A stretch of DNA of 64,000 nt from Dyadobacter koreensis (GCF_900108855.1 NZ_FNXY01000008.1:315620-379619); one strand, 5' to 3'. Positions 8,134 to 17,469 are shown, numbered from the stretch's first letter. The notes: generated by a model from the letters alone, not told the origin. Translations and numbers: made by a program.

Positions 8134-9826
8134 CAGTCTCGATAAAGAAATTCCGCTTCCTGTCCGGTATCTTCTCGGTTTGCTTCCGCTGGGCGTAATC
8201 GTGATTTTTTACTACCTCTGCGCGAAATACAGTATCAATATTCCGTGGTTTGATGATATTGAGAATATTCCTTATTTCCTGGTCAACTGGATTGAAGCAC
8301 CATCGCTGATTGAAAAATGGCAGACCATCATTTTTCCGAATAACGAACACCGCGTTCTTGCCGCACGTCTGATTGTTTTAGGACAATACCTCATTACCAA
8401 CAAACTGAATTTCAGGGATCTGGCATTTTGTGGAAATCTGAGTGTACTCGTTTTATTTGGATTTATCACATACACTTACCTCCGCCAGGGTGGTAAATGG
8501 TTTCTGGCTGTCCCGATCGCTTTTTTTATATTCAACTTTCAATCCTACGCAGGTACTTTCATGACGATCATGTCATTGCAGTATCAGATGGTGATTTTGT
8601 TGTCCGTAGCAAGTTTATATTTTCTTGCAAAAAAAAGAGCCTGGCCATTTTTTCTGGCCATTTTTCTGGCTTACATCGATACCTTTAGTATGGGAAACGG
8701 CATGATGGTATGGCCTTCCGGATTAGTACTCTTATTATTCCAGGCGCGCTGGCGGGATTCCGTTTTGTGGATCTTTTCAGGTGCAATCGCTATTTATCTA
8801 TACTTCCATGGATTTGATTTTGTCCAGGGAAATGACAAAGCTTTTGACTACATTTTACAATATCCTTTCCGAACATTCATTGCATTTTTCACAATGCTCG
8901 GTGGAGATTTTGATGTTATTGCCAATGCGGCTTTTGCAAAAAGAATGATTATTCCAACACTTGCAGGCTTCGGTTTATTTTTTGTTTTCATAATCTGGCT
9001 GATCGGAATATTGTCCACTTCTCCGTTTTGGGGCAGCTGGATACCTGAAAGTCTGGCAAAGCGATTCCATCATTTGCCGAAAGTTCAAAACGATAATAAT
9101 CGCTGGAATGCTTTCTGGCTTGGGACATTGGTTTATGTTTTGATCAGTATGATGCTCGTTGTTGTTTTCCGGACCCGTTTCGATCCGCATATTATTCTGT
9201 GGAGCACCTATAAAATGTATCCTGCTGTAATGACGTCGGTAATATATATTTTGGTTATCCAATCATTCAACAGAAGGAATAAACTCAGCATTTTCGGTGC
9301 AACTTTGTTTGTTTCGATCCTGGTATGGGCTTCGACCCTGATTAATTATATCCCCATTGTTGAGGAAACTTCGATAGCCAGAACCGCTTTTGCTTTTAAT
9401 CAAAAACGAAATGGAATCGGATTGGGAGCGACAAAAAACAACCCTTTCGAAACCATGCTGGCGACGACTTTATTGAAAGTGGATAAAATGAGAATATATT
9501 CTTTGCCGAAGCCGCTGATTCATTTGGATGAGGATAAATTAACACTCAGAGATTCTTCGGCAGTTTTAACAAAGGTTACAGTAAACGAATTGTCACCTGA
9601 TGTTTTAAGTATAACGCAGGAAATGCCAACTAACCCTGGGGAAAGAAATTATGCGATTCTGGAATCAAAAGATAACCTATATCTCTTCTCTTTTCCGTTG
9701 AACAACTCTGGTGCTATCGGTCCGAAAGGAACAATCCGCTCCGGAGCGTATGAAGTCGGCGTTTGGAATGTATCAAAAAATGGTACCCGGATTTTTAAAA
9801 CCGACCAGAAAGTAATTATTCAATAA
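8126..9826 (+). CDS. Polytopic membrane protein, possible GT-C glycosyltransferase
   Basis: A 566-residue protein with about ten membrane segments and a ~110-residue soluble C-terminal domain (from about 455). An early loop reads INIPWFDDIENIPYF followed by FPNNEHR, again an acidic pair after the first helix as in GT-C enzymes. I do not recognise a named family. ATG 8126 overlaps the upstream gene by 8 nt; TTG 8117 is an alternative. With the upstream gene it forms a tandem of two unrelated-looking but similarly built membrane proteins behind one GtrB-like enzyme. Confidence 0.65.
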   Translation: MNNSLDKEIPLPVRYLLGLLPLGVIVIFYYLCAKYSINIPWFDDIENIPYFLVNWIEAPSLIEKWQTIIFPNNEHRVLAARLIVLGQYLITNKLNFRDLAFCGNLSVLVLFGFITYTYLRQGGKWFLAVPIAFFIFNFQSYAGTFMTIMSLQYQMVILLSVASLYFLAKKRAWPFFLAIFLAYIDTFSMGNGMMVWPSGLVLLLFQARWRDSVLWIFSGAIAIYLYFHGFDFVQGNDKAFDYILQYPFRTFIAFFTMLGGDFDVIANAAFAKRMIIPTLAGFGLFFVFIIWLIGILSTSPFWGSWIPESLAKRFHHLPKVQNDNNRWNAFWLGTLVYVLISMMLVVVFRTRFDPHIILWSTYKMYPAVMTSVIYILVIQSFNRRNKLSIFGATLFVSILVWASTLINYIPIVEETSIARTAFAFNQKRNGIGLGATKNNPFETMLATTLLKVDKMRIYSLPKPLIHLDEDKLTLRDSSAVLTKVTVNELSPDVLSITQEMPTNPGERNYAILESKDNLYLFSFPLNNSGAIGPKGTIRSGAYEVGVWNVSKNGTRIFKTDQKVIIQ

Positions 9827-9847
9827 CACTATGCGCGTTCGTTACTG

Positions 9848-11308
9848 ATGCTTTTTAATTCGATACAATTTCTTGTCTTTTTTATTGTCGTTACGCTGGC
9901 TTATTTCAGCTTGTCCTGGCGTGGACGATGGATTCTTTTGCTTGCAGCAAGTTGTTATTTTTACATGGTTTTCAAACCGGTCTTCATCCTGATCCTGTTT
10001 GGAACAATTGTCATCGATTATTACGCCGGAATCTGGATCGCACAAACACAGGACCAAAAGAGGAAAAAGCTTTTACTGATCATCAGTTTGATATCCAATA
10101 TTGGTATACTTTGTTTTTTTAAATACTACAATTTCCTTGAAGATTCTGTCAATCATGTCGTTCAAAGTATAGGCCTCAGGCCAATAGTTCCGAACCTGGA
10201 AAGAGTGATTCCTCAGTCCGTCTTAGTCTGGATGGTTGATAACGCGAATCATGTATTATTGCCGATTGGGTTATCTTTTCACACCTTTCAGGCCATGAGT
10301 TATACCATTGAAGTGTATCGCGGCAATCAGAAACCCGAACGTCATTTCGGGATTTACGCGCTGTATGTGATGTTTTATCCCCAGCTGGTCGCTGGGCCGA
10401 TTGAGCGTCCGCAGAATATGCTGTTTCAATTCCATTCCTATTTCAAGTATGATTTTGAACTGGTAAAGTCCGGATTGATGCAGATGGCTTTCGGTTTTTT
10501 CAAGAAAATTGTCATTGCCGACCGTCTCTCGCAGGTTGTGGATCATGCCTACCTGACGCCTTCTGATCAAAACGGACTGACTTTGGCTACTGCGATGGTC
10601 TTTTATTCTTTCCAGATCTATTGCGATTTCTCGGGTTATTCTGACATTGCTATCGGAGCAGCCAGGGTGATGGGTTTCACGTTGATGGATAATTTTCGGT
10701 CACCTTATGAATCGAAATCTGTGGCAGAATTCTGGGGGCGGTGGCATATTTCGTTATCGACCTGGTTTCGGGATTATCTGTATATTCCATTAGGAGGAAA
10801 CCGCCACGGAGAACTTAAAAAGTATCGAAATCAATTCATTGTCTTTCTCGTCAGCGGATTATGGCATGGAGCATTTTGGCAATTTGTAGTATGGGGAGGA
10901 CTTCACGGGACTTATCAGGTAACAGCTGCCTTGCGCGATAAATGGATGAAAAACGCAGGGATTTCCATTCCAAATAATGCAATAATAAGAGTATTCAATG
11001 TGTTGATCACTTTCAGCCTAGTGACACTCGCCTGGGTGTTTTTCAGGAATAATATTACCAAGTCAGTCACAATTTTAAAAAAAATAACGACTGTCTCACT
11101 GAGTGATAAAATCAATACACCCTTCAACCATGTTGAAATGTGGTTTTGTGCATTTTTGATCTTGTTTTTATTGATAAAGGAACACTATTACCAAAATATC
11201 CCTACAAAAAACACAACGGCGTTTTTTGTTCTTTTTGTCACGCTTTCATTCGCGACTTACTTCCTGGGCGTGTTTATCACAAATCAGTTTATCTATTTCC
11301 AGTTTTGA
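9848..11308 (+). CDS. MBOAT-family O-acyltransferase (AlgI/DltB-like)
   Basis: A 486-residue membrane-bound O-acyltransferase. It has the diagnostic stretch EFWGRWHISLSTWFRDYLYI, the following PLGGNRHG, and the catalytic-histidine motif SGLWHGAFW (His near residue 345). Members such as AlgI and DltB move acyl groups across the membrane onto extracellular polymers. It follows the membrane-protein pair by 21 nt, so it probably O-acylates the same surface glycan. No AlgJ/AlgX-like partner lies next to it, which is unusual for an AlgI-type system. Confidence 0.92.
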   Translation: MLFNSIQFLVFFIVVTLAYFSLSWRGRWILLLAASCYFYMVFKPVFILILFGTIVIDYYAGIWIAQTQDQKRKKLLLIISLISNIGILCFFKYYNFLEDSVNHVVQSIGLRPIVPNLERVIPQSVLVWMVDNANHVLLPIGLSFHTFQAMSYTIEVYRGNQKPERHFGIYALYVMFYPQLVAGPIERPQNMLFQFHSYFKYDFELVKSGLMQMAFGFFKKIVIADRLSQVVDHAYLTPSDQNGLTLATAMVFYSFQIYCDFSGYSDIAIGAARVMGFTLMDNFRSPYESKSVAEFWGRWHISLSTWFRDYLYIPLGGNRHGELKKYRNQFIVFLVSGLWHGAFWQFVVWGGLHGTYQVTAALRDKWMKNAGISIPNNAIIRVFNVLITFSLVTLAWVFFRNNITKSVTILKKITTVSLSDKINTPFNHVEMWFCAFLILFLLIKEHYYQNIPTKNTTAFFVLFVTLSFATYFLGVFITNQFIYFQF

Positions 11309-11320
11309 TTTCCGGAAACA

Positions 11321-11390
11321 TCTGTCAGAAATTCAAAGTTTTTTTGAGGGGTGGATTCTTGTATTTATTAATTTCTGCCAACCTGACAGA
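11321..11390. repeat. Spaced inverted repeat upstream of the GroES-like gene
   Basis: TCTGTCAG (11321-11328) is mirrored by CTGACAGA (11383-11390) across 54 nt. A short 5-bp hairpin (GTCGC/GCGAC, 11443-11455) follows just before the GroES-like start. It could be a loose terminator for the MBOAT gene or a regulator site; evidence is weak. It is not a CIRCE element. Confidence 0.3.
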
Positions 11391-11465
11391 AAAATCTGCG
11401 AGTATTATTTTTTAGACCAGGTTTTATCAAATCAACCATAAAGTCGCCCTGCGACAGATTTATAT

Positions 11466-11846
11466 ATGTACGAAGTTACAGCTGACAACCGATTAAGAAG
11501 ATTGATCATTGTAGGAGACCGTGTTTTGATTAAGCCAAAAAGTCCTACTGACCGTACGAACAGCGGGTTATATCTGCCGCCAACAGTCACCGAAAAAGAA
11601 CAGGTACAAAGTGGTTATGTGATCAAAGTTGGCCCCGGATACCCAATCCCTTCTGCCTCAGAAGACGAGCCATGGAAAGAAACAGAAGAAAAGTTGAAAT
11701 ATATGCCTTTGCAGGCCAAGGAAGGGGATATCGCCATATACCTTCAGCGCAATGCAATCGACCTGGAATATGATGGAGAAAAATATGTGATCGTTCCGCA
11801 GGGTTCAATTTTGATGCTGGACCGCTCCGAAGATTTGTTTGAATAA
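11466..11846 (+). CDS. GroES-like co-chaperonin family protein
   Basis: A 126-residue protein with the GroES beta-barrel pattern: LIIVGDRVLIKPKSPTDRTN at residues 13-32, a mobile-loop-like stretch SGLYLPP, GYVIKVGPG, and a C-terminal YVIVPQGSILML. It is longer than a standard ~95-residue GroES because of an acidic insertion (about 60-90, with EDEPWKETEEKLKYMPLQAKEGD-like content). No groEL is adjacent, so this is probably a stand-alone paralogue and not the housekeeping groS. Such proteins are annotated as co-chaperone GroES in related genomes; the client is unknown. Confidence 0.8.
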   Translation: MYEVTADNRLRRLIIVGDRVLIKPKSPTDRTNSGLYLPPTVTEKEQVQSGYVIKVGPGYPIPSASEDEPWKETEEKLKYMPLQAKEGDIAIYLQRNAIDLEYDGEKYVIVPQGSILMLDRSEDLFE

Positions 11847-11869
11847 TAATTTCCGTCTGCTGAAATAAA

Positions 11870-11883
11870 CCTTAAATTTAAGG
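11870..11883. promoter_or_regulatory. 14-bp perfect palindrome upstream of aldo/keto reductase
   Basis: CCTTAAATTTAAGG is an exact palindrome 35 nt before the reductase ATG. Its size and position suit an operator, but no regulator gene is adjacent and an AT-rich palindrome can arise by chance. Confidence 0.3.
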
Positions 11884-11918
11884 ACGATTATAGTATTCAT
11901 TCAAAAACAAACTATTTT

Positions 11919-12941
11919 ATGAAGTATAAGTTTTTAGGGAGTACCGGTGTCCTGGTTTCGGAACTTTGTTTTGGAACAATGACTTTCGGCGGAGATGGAT
12001 ATTGGGAAGCAATCGGTAAGCTTCAGCAGGAAGACGGAAATGCATTGGTGAAAACTGCTTTTGATAGCGGAATAAATTTCTTTGATACAGCAAATGTTTA
12101 TTCCTACGGCAAATCAGAGGAAATATTAGGTAAGGCGTTTAAAGATTTGGGTATCAGTAGGAGCGAGGTTGTTGTAGCTACAAAAGCCAGAGGTAGAATG
12201 GCTCCGGGAGCCAATCAGATTGGTCTTTCCAGGCTTCATATTATGGATTCTGTAGAGGACAGCCTGCGCCGTTTAGGAACTGATCATATTGATTTATTTT
12301 ATGTGCACGGTGTGGATGCTTATACCTCGCTTGAAGAAACCATGCGTGGTCTGGAAGATATTGTTCGTTCGGGAAAGGTACGTTATCTCGGCGTAAGTAA
12401 CCATGCAGCCTGGCAGATCATGAAAGCAAACGGTATTGCTGAAAAAAATGGCTGGACAAAATTTGTAGCCTGTCAGCATTATTACTCAATCGCCGGCCGT
12501 GATCTGGAACGGGAATTGATCCCGATGATGGAAGATCAAAACCTTGCTTTAATGCCTTGGAGCCCATTGGCAGGTGGTTTTTTATCGGGAAAATATACCC
12601 GGGGTAATGAGACTTCGGGAGATAATCGCCGCGATAATTTTGACTTCCCGCCAATTGACAAAGAAAAAGCTTATGATATCGTTGAGGTGATACAACCCAT
12701 TGCAGAAGCGCATGGAGTATCGGTTGCGCAAATTGCCTTGGCTTGGTTGTTAAGTCAAAAAAGCGTGACAAGCGTAATTATCGGTGCCAAAAAGCCTGAA
12801 CAGTTAAAAGATAATATCGCTGCCACAACGGTTTCTCTGTCACAATCTGATCTGGCGCAGCTTTATGAGATCAGTCTGCTGAATACGGAATACCCGCAAT
12901 GGATGTTCGAGCGTCAGGGAAGAGACCGGATTCCGCAATAA
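11919..12941 (+). CDS. Aldo/keto reductase
   Basis: A 340-residue NADPH-dependent oxidoreductase with a TIM barrel. Visible catalytic features are FFDTANVYSYGKSE (Asp and Tyr), the Lys of ATKARG, and the His of DLFYVHGVD; the cofactor end contains SVIIGAKKPEQL. The opening KYKFLGSTGVLVSELCFGTM is characteristic of the family. The substrate is not predictable. It stands alone between a GroES-like gene and a terminator. Confidence 0.93.
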   Translation: MKYKFLGSTGVLVSELCFGTMTFGGDGYWEAIGKLQQEDGNALVKTAFDSGINFFDTANVYSYGKSEEILGKAFKDLGISRSEVVVATKARGRMAPGANQIGLSRLHIMDSVEDSLRRLGTDHIDLFYVHGVDAYTSLEETMRGLEDIVRSGKVRYLGVSNHAAWQIMKANGIAEKNGWTKFVACQHYYSIAGRDLERELIPMMEDQNLALMPWSPLAGGFLSGKYTRGNETSGDNRRDNFDFPPIDKEKAYDIVEVIQPIAEAHGVSVAQIALAWLLSQKSVTSVIIGAKKPEQLKDNIAATTVSLSQSDLAQLYEISLLNTEYPQWMFERQGRDRIPQ

Positions 12942-12957
12942 ATTTAAAAATTTCTTG

Positions 12958-12994
12958 AAGTGAAAAGCAGCTGGGAATCTGGCTGCTTTCACTT
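12958..12994 (+). terminator. Rho-independent terminator of the aldo/keto reductase
   Basis: AAGTGAAAAGCAGC pairs with GCTGCTTTCACTT (one bulged A) around a 10-nt loop, followed by TTT. It lies 17 nt past the stop. Confidence 0.75.
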
Positions 12995-13020
12995 TTTATC
13001 ACCACTAATTAAAATTTACA

Positions 13021-13497
13021 ATGATATATTTTTTATGGTCGCTTTTGAATCTTGGAGCACTGGTATGGTTCCTTTTTATCTCATTCAGCGTTTTGAAATC
13101 GATTCGGGAAAATCTTGGAACACTTTCTGCCGCCATTTTTGTGGTTTGTTGCTTATCATTTATCAAGACTTCTGTTACCAATAGCCAATCGGATTTGGGT
13201 AAAACTACGGACGCTAATAAGCAGGTTATCGTGATGGAAAATGTAGACAATAAAATGTTGTTCAACCTGGATCTGCTTTATCTTGAAAGTGAAAGTTTGA
13301 ATAACGCCGGATTTTATGCTACAACGATTAAATCTGGTTTTGTAATCGGTCATGAATGGCTCCCCACACGGACCAACGTTTTTGATAAGGCTGGGTTAAA
13401 ACAATATGAAGCTGATGGAATACATGAATGGAAATTTCTGGGCTTGACTTTGCACAGTGCTGCTGAATCGTTTAAGGGTACTATAAAAATCAAATAA
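13021..13497 (+). CDS. Small membrane protein of unknown function
   Basis: A 158-residue protein I do not recognise. Residues ~3-25 and ~36-52 are hydrophobic and probably span the membrane; the rest (about 105 residues) is soluble and contains a GFVIGHEWLPTRTN segment. The codon pattern and uninterrupted frame support coding. It lies between a terminator and a helicase gene on the same strand with 45 nt to the next start. Confidence 0.6.
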   Translation: MIYFLWSLLNLGALVWFLFISFSVLKSIRENLGTLSAAIFVVCCLSFIKTSVTNSQSDLGKTTDANKQVIVMENVDNKMLFNLDLLYLESESLNNAGFYATTIKSGFVIGHEWLPTRTNVFDKAGLKQYEADGIHEWKFLGLTLHSAAESFKGTIKIK

Positions 13498-13542
13498 TTT
13501 CTGCCATACGGTTTTGGTCACAGAACGGAGTACCTTTGTATT

Positions 13543-14865
13543 ATGTCAAATCACGAAAATTTAGAGACCACGCTCTCATCGCTGGGAATAACTGCGTTAA
13601 ATGAAATGCAACAGCAAGCGAATACTGCAATTCAGGAGAACGCTGAAATACTATTGTTGTCGCCAACGGGTTCAGGAAAAACGCTGGCTTTTTTACTGCC
13701 ATTGTTGTCAATTCTTCAAAAAGATGTGCTTGATGTACAGGCTGTTGTCATTGTTCCAACGCGGGAACTTGCACTCCAAATTGAAACAGTCTGGCGTAAA
13801 ATGTCAACCGGATTCAAAGTTACCTGCTGTTACGGAGGCCACGATATGCAAACGGAAATCAGAAGTTTAAGTGAGGCTCCGGCGTTGATTATTGGAACGC
13901 CGGGCAGACTTATGGATCACATTTTCCGTAAAACTTTTACAACCCGCAAAATCGCTACACTGATCCTGGACGAATTTGATAAGTCGCTCGAACTTGGTTT
14001 TCAGGATGAAATGACCGAGATCATGAGTAACCTGCGTGCCTTGAAAAAAACGATTCTTGTGTCCGCAACGGCAGGTACGAAGGTCCCCGCTTTTACACGT
14101 GTTAAAAATCCGGTTGAGCTTGATTTTATAGAGAATAAAAAAGGAAACAGCGGATTGTCGGTTAAGCTTGTATTGTCGGATAAAAAGGATAAAACCGAGA
14201 AATTAATCCAGTTGCTAAGCTTCTTGGGATCAGAATCTACCTTAATTTTCTGTAATCAGAGAGAAAGTGTTGAGAAGATAAGTACAATCTTGAAAGAAGA
14301 AGGTATCGACTGTGCATTCTTTCACGGCAAACTGGAACAGGAAGAAAGAGAACGGACATTGATTCGCTTCCGGAATGGTTCAGTGTTATATCTTGCTGCA
14401 ACGGATCTTGCTGCAAGAGGGCTTGATATTCCTGATATGAAGCACGTTATACATTTTGAATTGCCGATGCGCAGTGATGAGTTTACGCACAGAAATGGCA
14501 GGACGGCAAGAATGTTATCAGAAGGTACGGCTTATATATTATTAAATTCTGACGAAGTATTACCTAATTATATCGATCGGAAGCCACCCGTTCTCGATCT
14601 TCCGGCGAAGCTAAATTTACCGGAGCCATCAGAATGGACAACGATTTATATCAGCGGAGGGAAAAAGAATAAATTGAACAAAATGGATATTGTCGGTTTC
14701 CTTTTACAAAAAGGAAAGCTCGAAAAACAAGATCTGGGTTTGATTGAGGTGAAGGATAATATTTCCTTTGCGGCAGTAAGAAAAAATCAGGTAAAATCAA
14801 TGCTCGGACTAATTTCCGATGAGAAAATGAAAGGAAAGAAATTTAAAATAGAGGTTGCGCGGTAA
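13543..14865 (+). CDS. DEAD-box-family RNA helicase with DEFD motif II and DbpA-like tail
   Basis: A 440-residue ATP-dependent RNA helicase. RecA domain 1 holds Walker A SPTGSGKT (40-47), PTRELA (72-77), GTPGR (118-122), a variant motif II DEFD (143-146) and SAT (174-176). RecA domain 2 holds LAATDLAARGLDIPD and HRNGRTARM, a departure from the usual HRIGRTGR. The C-terminal ~80 residues (TTIYISGGKKNKL...GKKFKIEVA) match the DbpA RNA-binding domain that in E. coli targets 23S rRNA, so a role in ribosome assembly is likely. A TACCTTTG -7-like box at 13531-13538 would put transcription start at the ATG, so the real promoter may lie further upstream. Confidence 0.9.
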   Translation: MSNHENLETTLSSLGITALNEMQQQANTAIQENAEILLLSPTGSGKTLAFLLPLLSILQKDVLDVQAVVIVPTRELALQIETVWRKMSTGFKVTCCYGGHDMQTEIRSLSEAPALIIGTPGRLMDHIFRKTFTTRKIATLILDEFDKSLELGFQDEMTEIMSNLRALKKTILVSATAGTKVPAFTRVKNPVELDFIENKKGNSGLSVKLVLSDKKDKTEKLIQLLSFLGSESTLIFCNQRESVEKISTILKEEGIDCAFFHGKLEQEERERTLIRFRNGSVLYLAATDLAARGLDIPDMKHVIHFELPMRSDEFTHRNGRTARMLSEGTAYILLNSDEVLPNYIDRKPPVLDLPAKLNLPEPSEWTTIYISGGKKNKLNKMDIVGFLLQKGKLEKQDLGLIEVKDNISFAAVRKNQVKSMLGLISDEKMKGKKFKIEVAR

Positions 14866-14887
14866 GTAACAGGTAACACTATTTAGC

Positions 14888-14926
14888 AGCGGATAGGATT
14901 CTCCCGGAATCTTATCCGCTTTTTTG
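14888..14926 (+). terminator. Rho-independent terminator of the helicase gene
   Basis: A 14-bp stem (AGCGGATAGGATTC with GAATCTTATCCGCT, one G-T pair), 5-nt loop, then a run of T. It lies 22 nt past the stop and is a textbook terminator. Confidence 0.9.
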
Positions 14927-15013
14927 TGCTTTAAAATAAGTTCTCGGTTCCCTTGTTTTTCTAATCTTAAATTTATTTACTTTGTAATTCAAAGTACTTT
15001 TAATATTGAGATT

Positions 15014-16435
15014 ATGGACAAAATTCGTACTTGCCTTCTCTGGTTTTCATTAACCGCTGTTCACACATTTTTATTTTATGGTCATAATACGGGAATCAAT
15101 GCGTTGATTTTTTCCGTTATGGTTGTGGGTTTGACTACCTGGTATCATGGATTGTATCGGGAAAAGTTCTGGCGGATGGCGGTGACTGGACATTTAATCA
15201 TTGCGGTAAGCGCCGCATGGCACTCGACTTTCGGGATTGCCGCTGTTTATAATCTGACTTTCGTTGTATTGGCGGGTTATGTTTTTTCTGCTCGCAGCAG
15301 TTTGCTTGTCGCATTTGCTAACGGAGTTTACGGCACAGTTTTACTTGGGTTTCTAAGAACGATAGCTAACGGATACAAACTTTTTCGAGATGAGGTTTCA
15401 CAACGTAGGAGTTTTGTCTGGTCTTTTAAAAAGATACCACTATATGTTGCGCCAATCACGGTTACTGCCATTTTTTATATGTTGTACAGGGCGGCAAACC
15501 CCGATTTTTTCCTGGAAATTAATTTACCTGATTGGGAGCTGGACTTTGGGTTAATCAATTACACACTTTTTGGCGCGATCATTATTTGTCCGTTATTCTT
15601 CTCCCGGGGATTGAAAAATCTTACAGAGCGAGATTTGGAAGAACCTGATCTACTGTCGCGAATCAGACGGAAAAGTAATCCTGGAAAACCAATTGGATTG
15701 ATTTATGAGAATATGCAAGGTGTGATTATGTTCTCTATGCTTAATCTGCTGATTGTGGTGTTTTTAATTTTTAATATTTTTCAGGTCTTTTTGCCTTCGC
15801 TGAATCACTCCCCGGCAGGCTATTCTCAACAGGTTCATCAGGGTTTTGAAACGCTGGTTATCAGCGTGGTAGTAGCCATATTATTGATTATGTTCTATTT
15901 TAGAGGCAATCAGAATTTTTATGTTAGAAAGGGAAAACTTGTTAGTCTTGCCGTAATCTGGATTGCTTTGAACGGTATTCTGATTTTGTTTACATGTTAT
16001 AAAAATACATTGTACATTACTTCGTTTGGTCTGACTTACAAGCGTATCTGGGTATTCATCGGTATGTTTCTGACTACAATCGGGCTCTATTTGACACTTG
16101 TGAAAATCTATAAATTAAAAACGAACTGGTACTTGATTCGCCAAAATACCTGGGTGATGTATTTCGCGATTTCCAGCTACTGTCTCGTCGACTGGGATAG
16201 GCTCATAACCTGGTATAATCCAAATTATGCAGAATTCCTGGATATCGGTTATCTGTTGAGTCTGGATGAAACTAAACTTCCTTATTTAAAAGAATTATTG
16301 AAAGATAATGATCCTCGGATGGAGCCCTACAAAGCAGAAATTTTGCAAAAAATTGCAAATGTCAATTTGCCTTTTGCCTGGCAGGACGAAACCTTCGACA
16401 AAATATGGCTTCGCGAACAATTGAAGAATCAATAG
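15014..16435 (+). CDS. DUF4153/DUF4173-like polytopic membrane protein
   Basis: A 473-residue inner-membrane protein with about eleven hydrophobic segments. The middle region contains KKIPLYVAPITVTAIFYMLY followed by RAANPDF, a stretch characteristic of the DUF4153/DUF4173 group. The C-terminal ~60 residues are soluble and charged (LKELLKDNDPRMEPYKAEIL). Function is unknown; the group is sometimes found near two-component or membrane-stress genes, but nothing here indicates a role. I chose ATG 15014; the frame is open to 14924 but that extension overlaps the upstream terminator. Confidence 0.7.
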   Translation: MDKIRTCLLWFSLTAVHTFLFYGHNTGINALIFSVMVVGLTTWYHGLYREKFWRMAVTGHLIIAVSAAWHSTFGIAAVYNLTFVVLAGYVFSARSSLLVAFANGVYGTVLLGFLRTIANGYKLFRDEVSQRRSFVWSFKKIPLYVAPITVTAIFYMLYRAANPDFFLEINLPDWELDFGLINYTLFGAIIICPLFFSRGLKNLTERDLEEPDLLSRIRRKSNPGKPIGLIYENMQGVIMFSMLNLLIVVFLIFNIFQVFLPSLNHSPAGYSQQVHQGFETLVISVVVAILLIMFYFRGNQNFYVRKGKLVSLAVIWIALNGILILFTCYKNTLYITSFGLTYKRIWVFIGMFLTTIGLYLTLVKIYKLKTNWYLIRQNTWVMYFAISSYCLVDWDRLITWYNPNYAEFLDIGYLLSLDETKLPYLKELLKDNDPRMEPYKAEILQKIANVNLPFAWQDETFDKIWLREQLKNQ

Positions 16436-16536
16436 CGAAATTATTCGCAACTTCCCGATCCTTTTTCTTTTTACAGAAAATAGTTTCGATTTGAGTATCT
16501 TGGTTACTTCCTAAATCAGATATCCTTAGCCGTTAA

Positions 16537-17469
16537 ATGAAAAATCTAGCCATTTTTTGTACTTTATTTTTTCTGACAACTTCGTCATTCGCGCAACGCA
16601 GTGTTTCTGTTACTATTGACGACGTTCCGAATACACATCTTTACAAGCAGCAAAATTTTAATTCTTTTCTCCAAAGAAAACTGGATTCACTCCGAATCCC
16701 GGTTGCTATTTTTATTAATGAAGGAAATTTGCAGTTGACGAATGAAGTTGACAAGAATAAAGATTTACTGAAAACATGGATTTCCAAGCCATACGTGACC
16801 CCGGGAAATCATGGTTTTGAGCATAAGAATTATGCGGAAGTCGGGTTTGAAGCCTTTAAAAACGATGTAGTACAAGGTGAATTATTAACCAGGAAGTTTG
16901 CAAAAGAGCTGAATAAAGAATCAAAATATTTTAGATTTCCGTTTAATGGAGCCGGGAATGATAGTTTGGAACAAGTAACTGCTCTAAATTTTCTTGCGGA
17001 TAGAAATTATATATCGACGCCCTTTACGGTTGAAAGTGAAGATTGGCTGTACGCGATTTTATATGAAGATGCCATCTCAGCAAAGGATAAAAAGAGGGCT
17101 GAATGGATTGGAAATCAATATGTCGATTTCACTGTCAGGTTATTTTCCTATTTCGACAGTCTTTCTACGCAACTTTATAACCGGCCGATCAAACAGATTT
17201 ATCTTTGCCATGACAACAGTTTAAACGCGGATTATCTCCCAAGAATAATTGATGAATTAAAGAAAAAGGAATACCAGTTTATCAGTCTCGACCAAGCTAT
17301 GAGCGATCCGGTTTATGAATTTCAGCTTTATTATTATGGGAAAGCTGGTTTTTCCTGGATATACAGATGGATTCCTGATGTAGTTTTGAGAAGAAAAATG
17401 ATGCAGAGCGAGCCACTTAATCCGGAAATTCAGAGTGCCTTTGAAGAACGTAATAAAAAGAAAAATTAA
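16537..17469 (+). CDS. Secreted polysaccharide deacetylase (NodB-like, CE4 fold)
   Basis: A 310-residue exported protein with a signal peptide (residues 1-19, ending SSFAQ). Deacetylase motifs are visible: VTIDDVP with the catalytic/metal Asp pair (~26-30), a metal-binding H-x3-H in NHGFEHKNY (~92), RFPFNG (~130), and a late YLCHDN containing the second histidine. This set fits N- or O-deacetylation of cell-wall or extracellular polysaccharide in the periplasm. The C-terminal ~60 residues (after SLDQAMSDP) are an added basic tail. It is monocistronic, with a bidirectional terminator after it. Confidence 0.85.
   Translation: MKNLAIFCTLFFLTTSSFAQRSVSVTIDDVPNTHLYKQQNFNSFLQRKLDSLRIPVAIFINEGNLQLTNEVDKNKDLLKTWISKPYVTPGNHGFEHKNYAEVGFEAFKNDVVQGELLTRKFAKELNKESKYFRFPFNGAGNDSLEQVTALNFLADRNYISTPFTVESEDWLYAILYEDAISAKDKKRAEWIGNQYVDFTVRLFSYFDSLSTQLYNRPIKQIYLCHDNSLNADYLPRIIDELKKKEYQFISLDQAMSDPVYEFQLYYYGKAGFSWIYRWIPDVVLRRKMMQSEPLNPEIQSAFEERNKKKN

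Noticed and set aside
13531..13538. TACCTTTG as helicase promoter
   Set aside because: It would start transcription at or after the ATG, and the TTG upstream is only 14 nt away.
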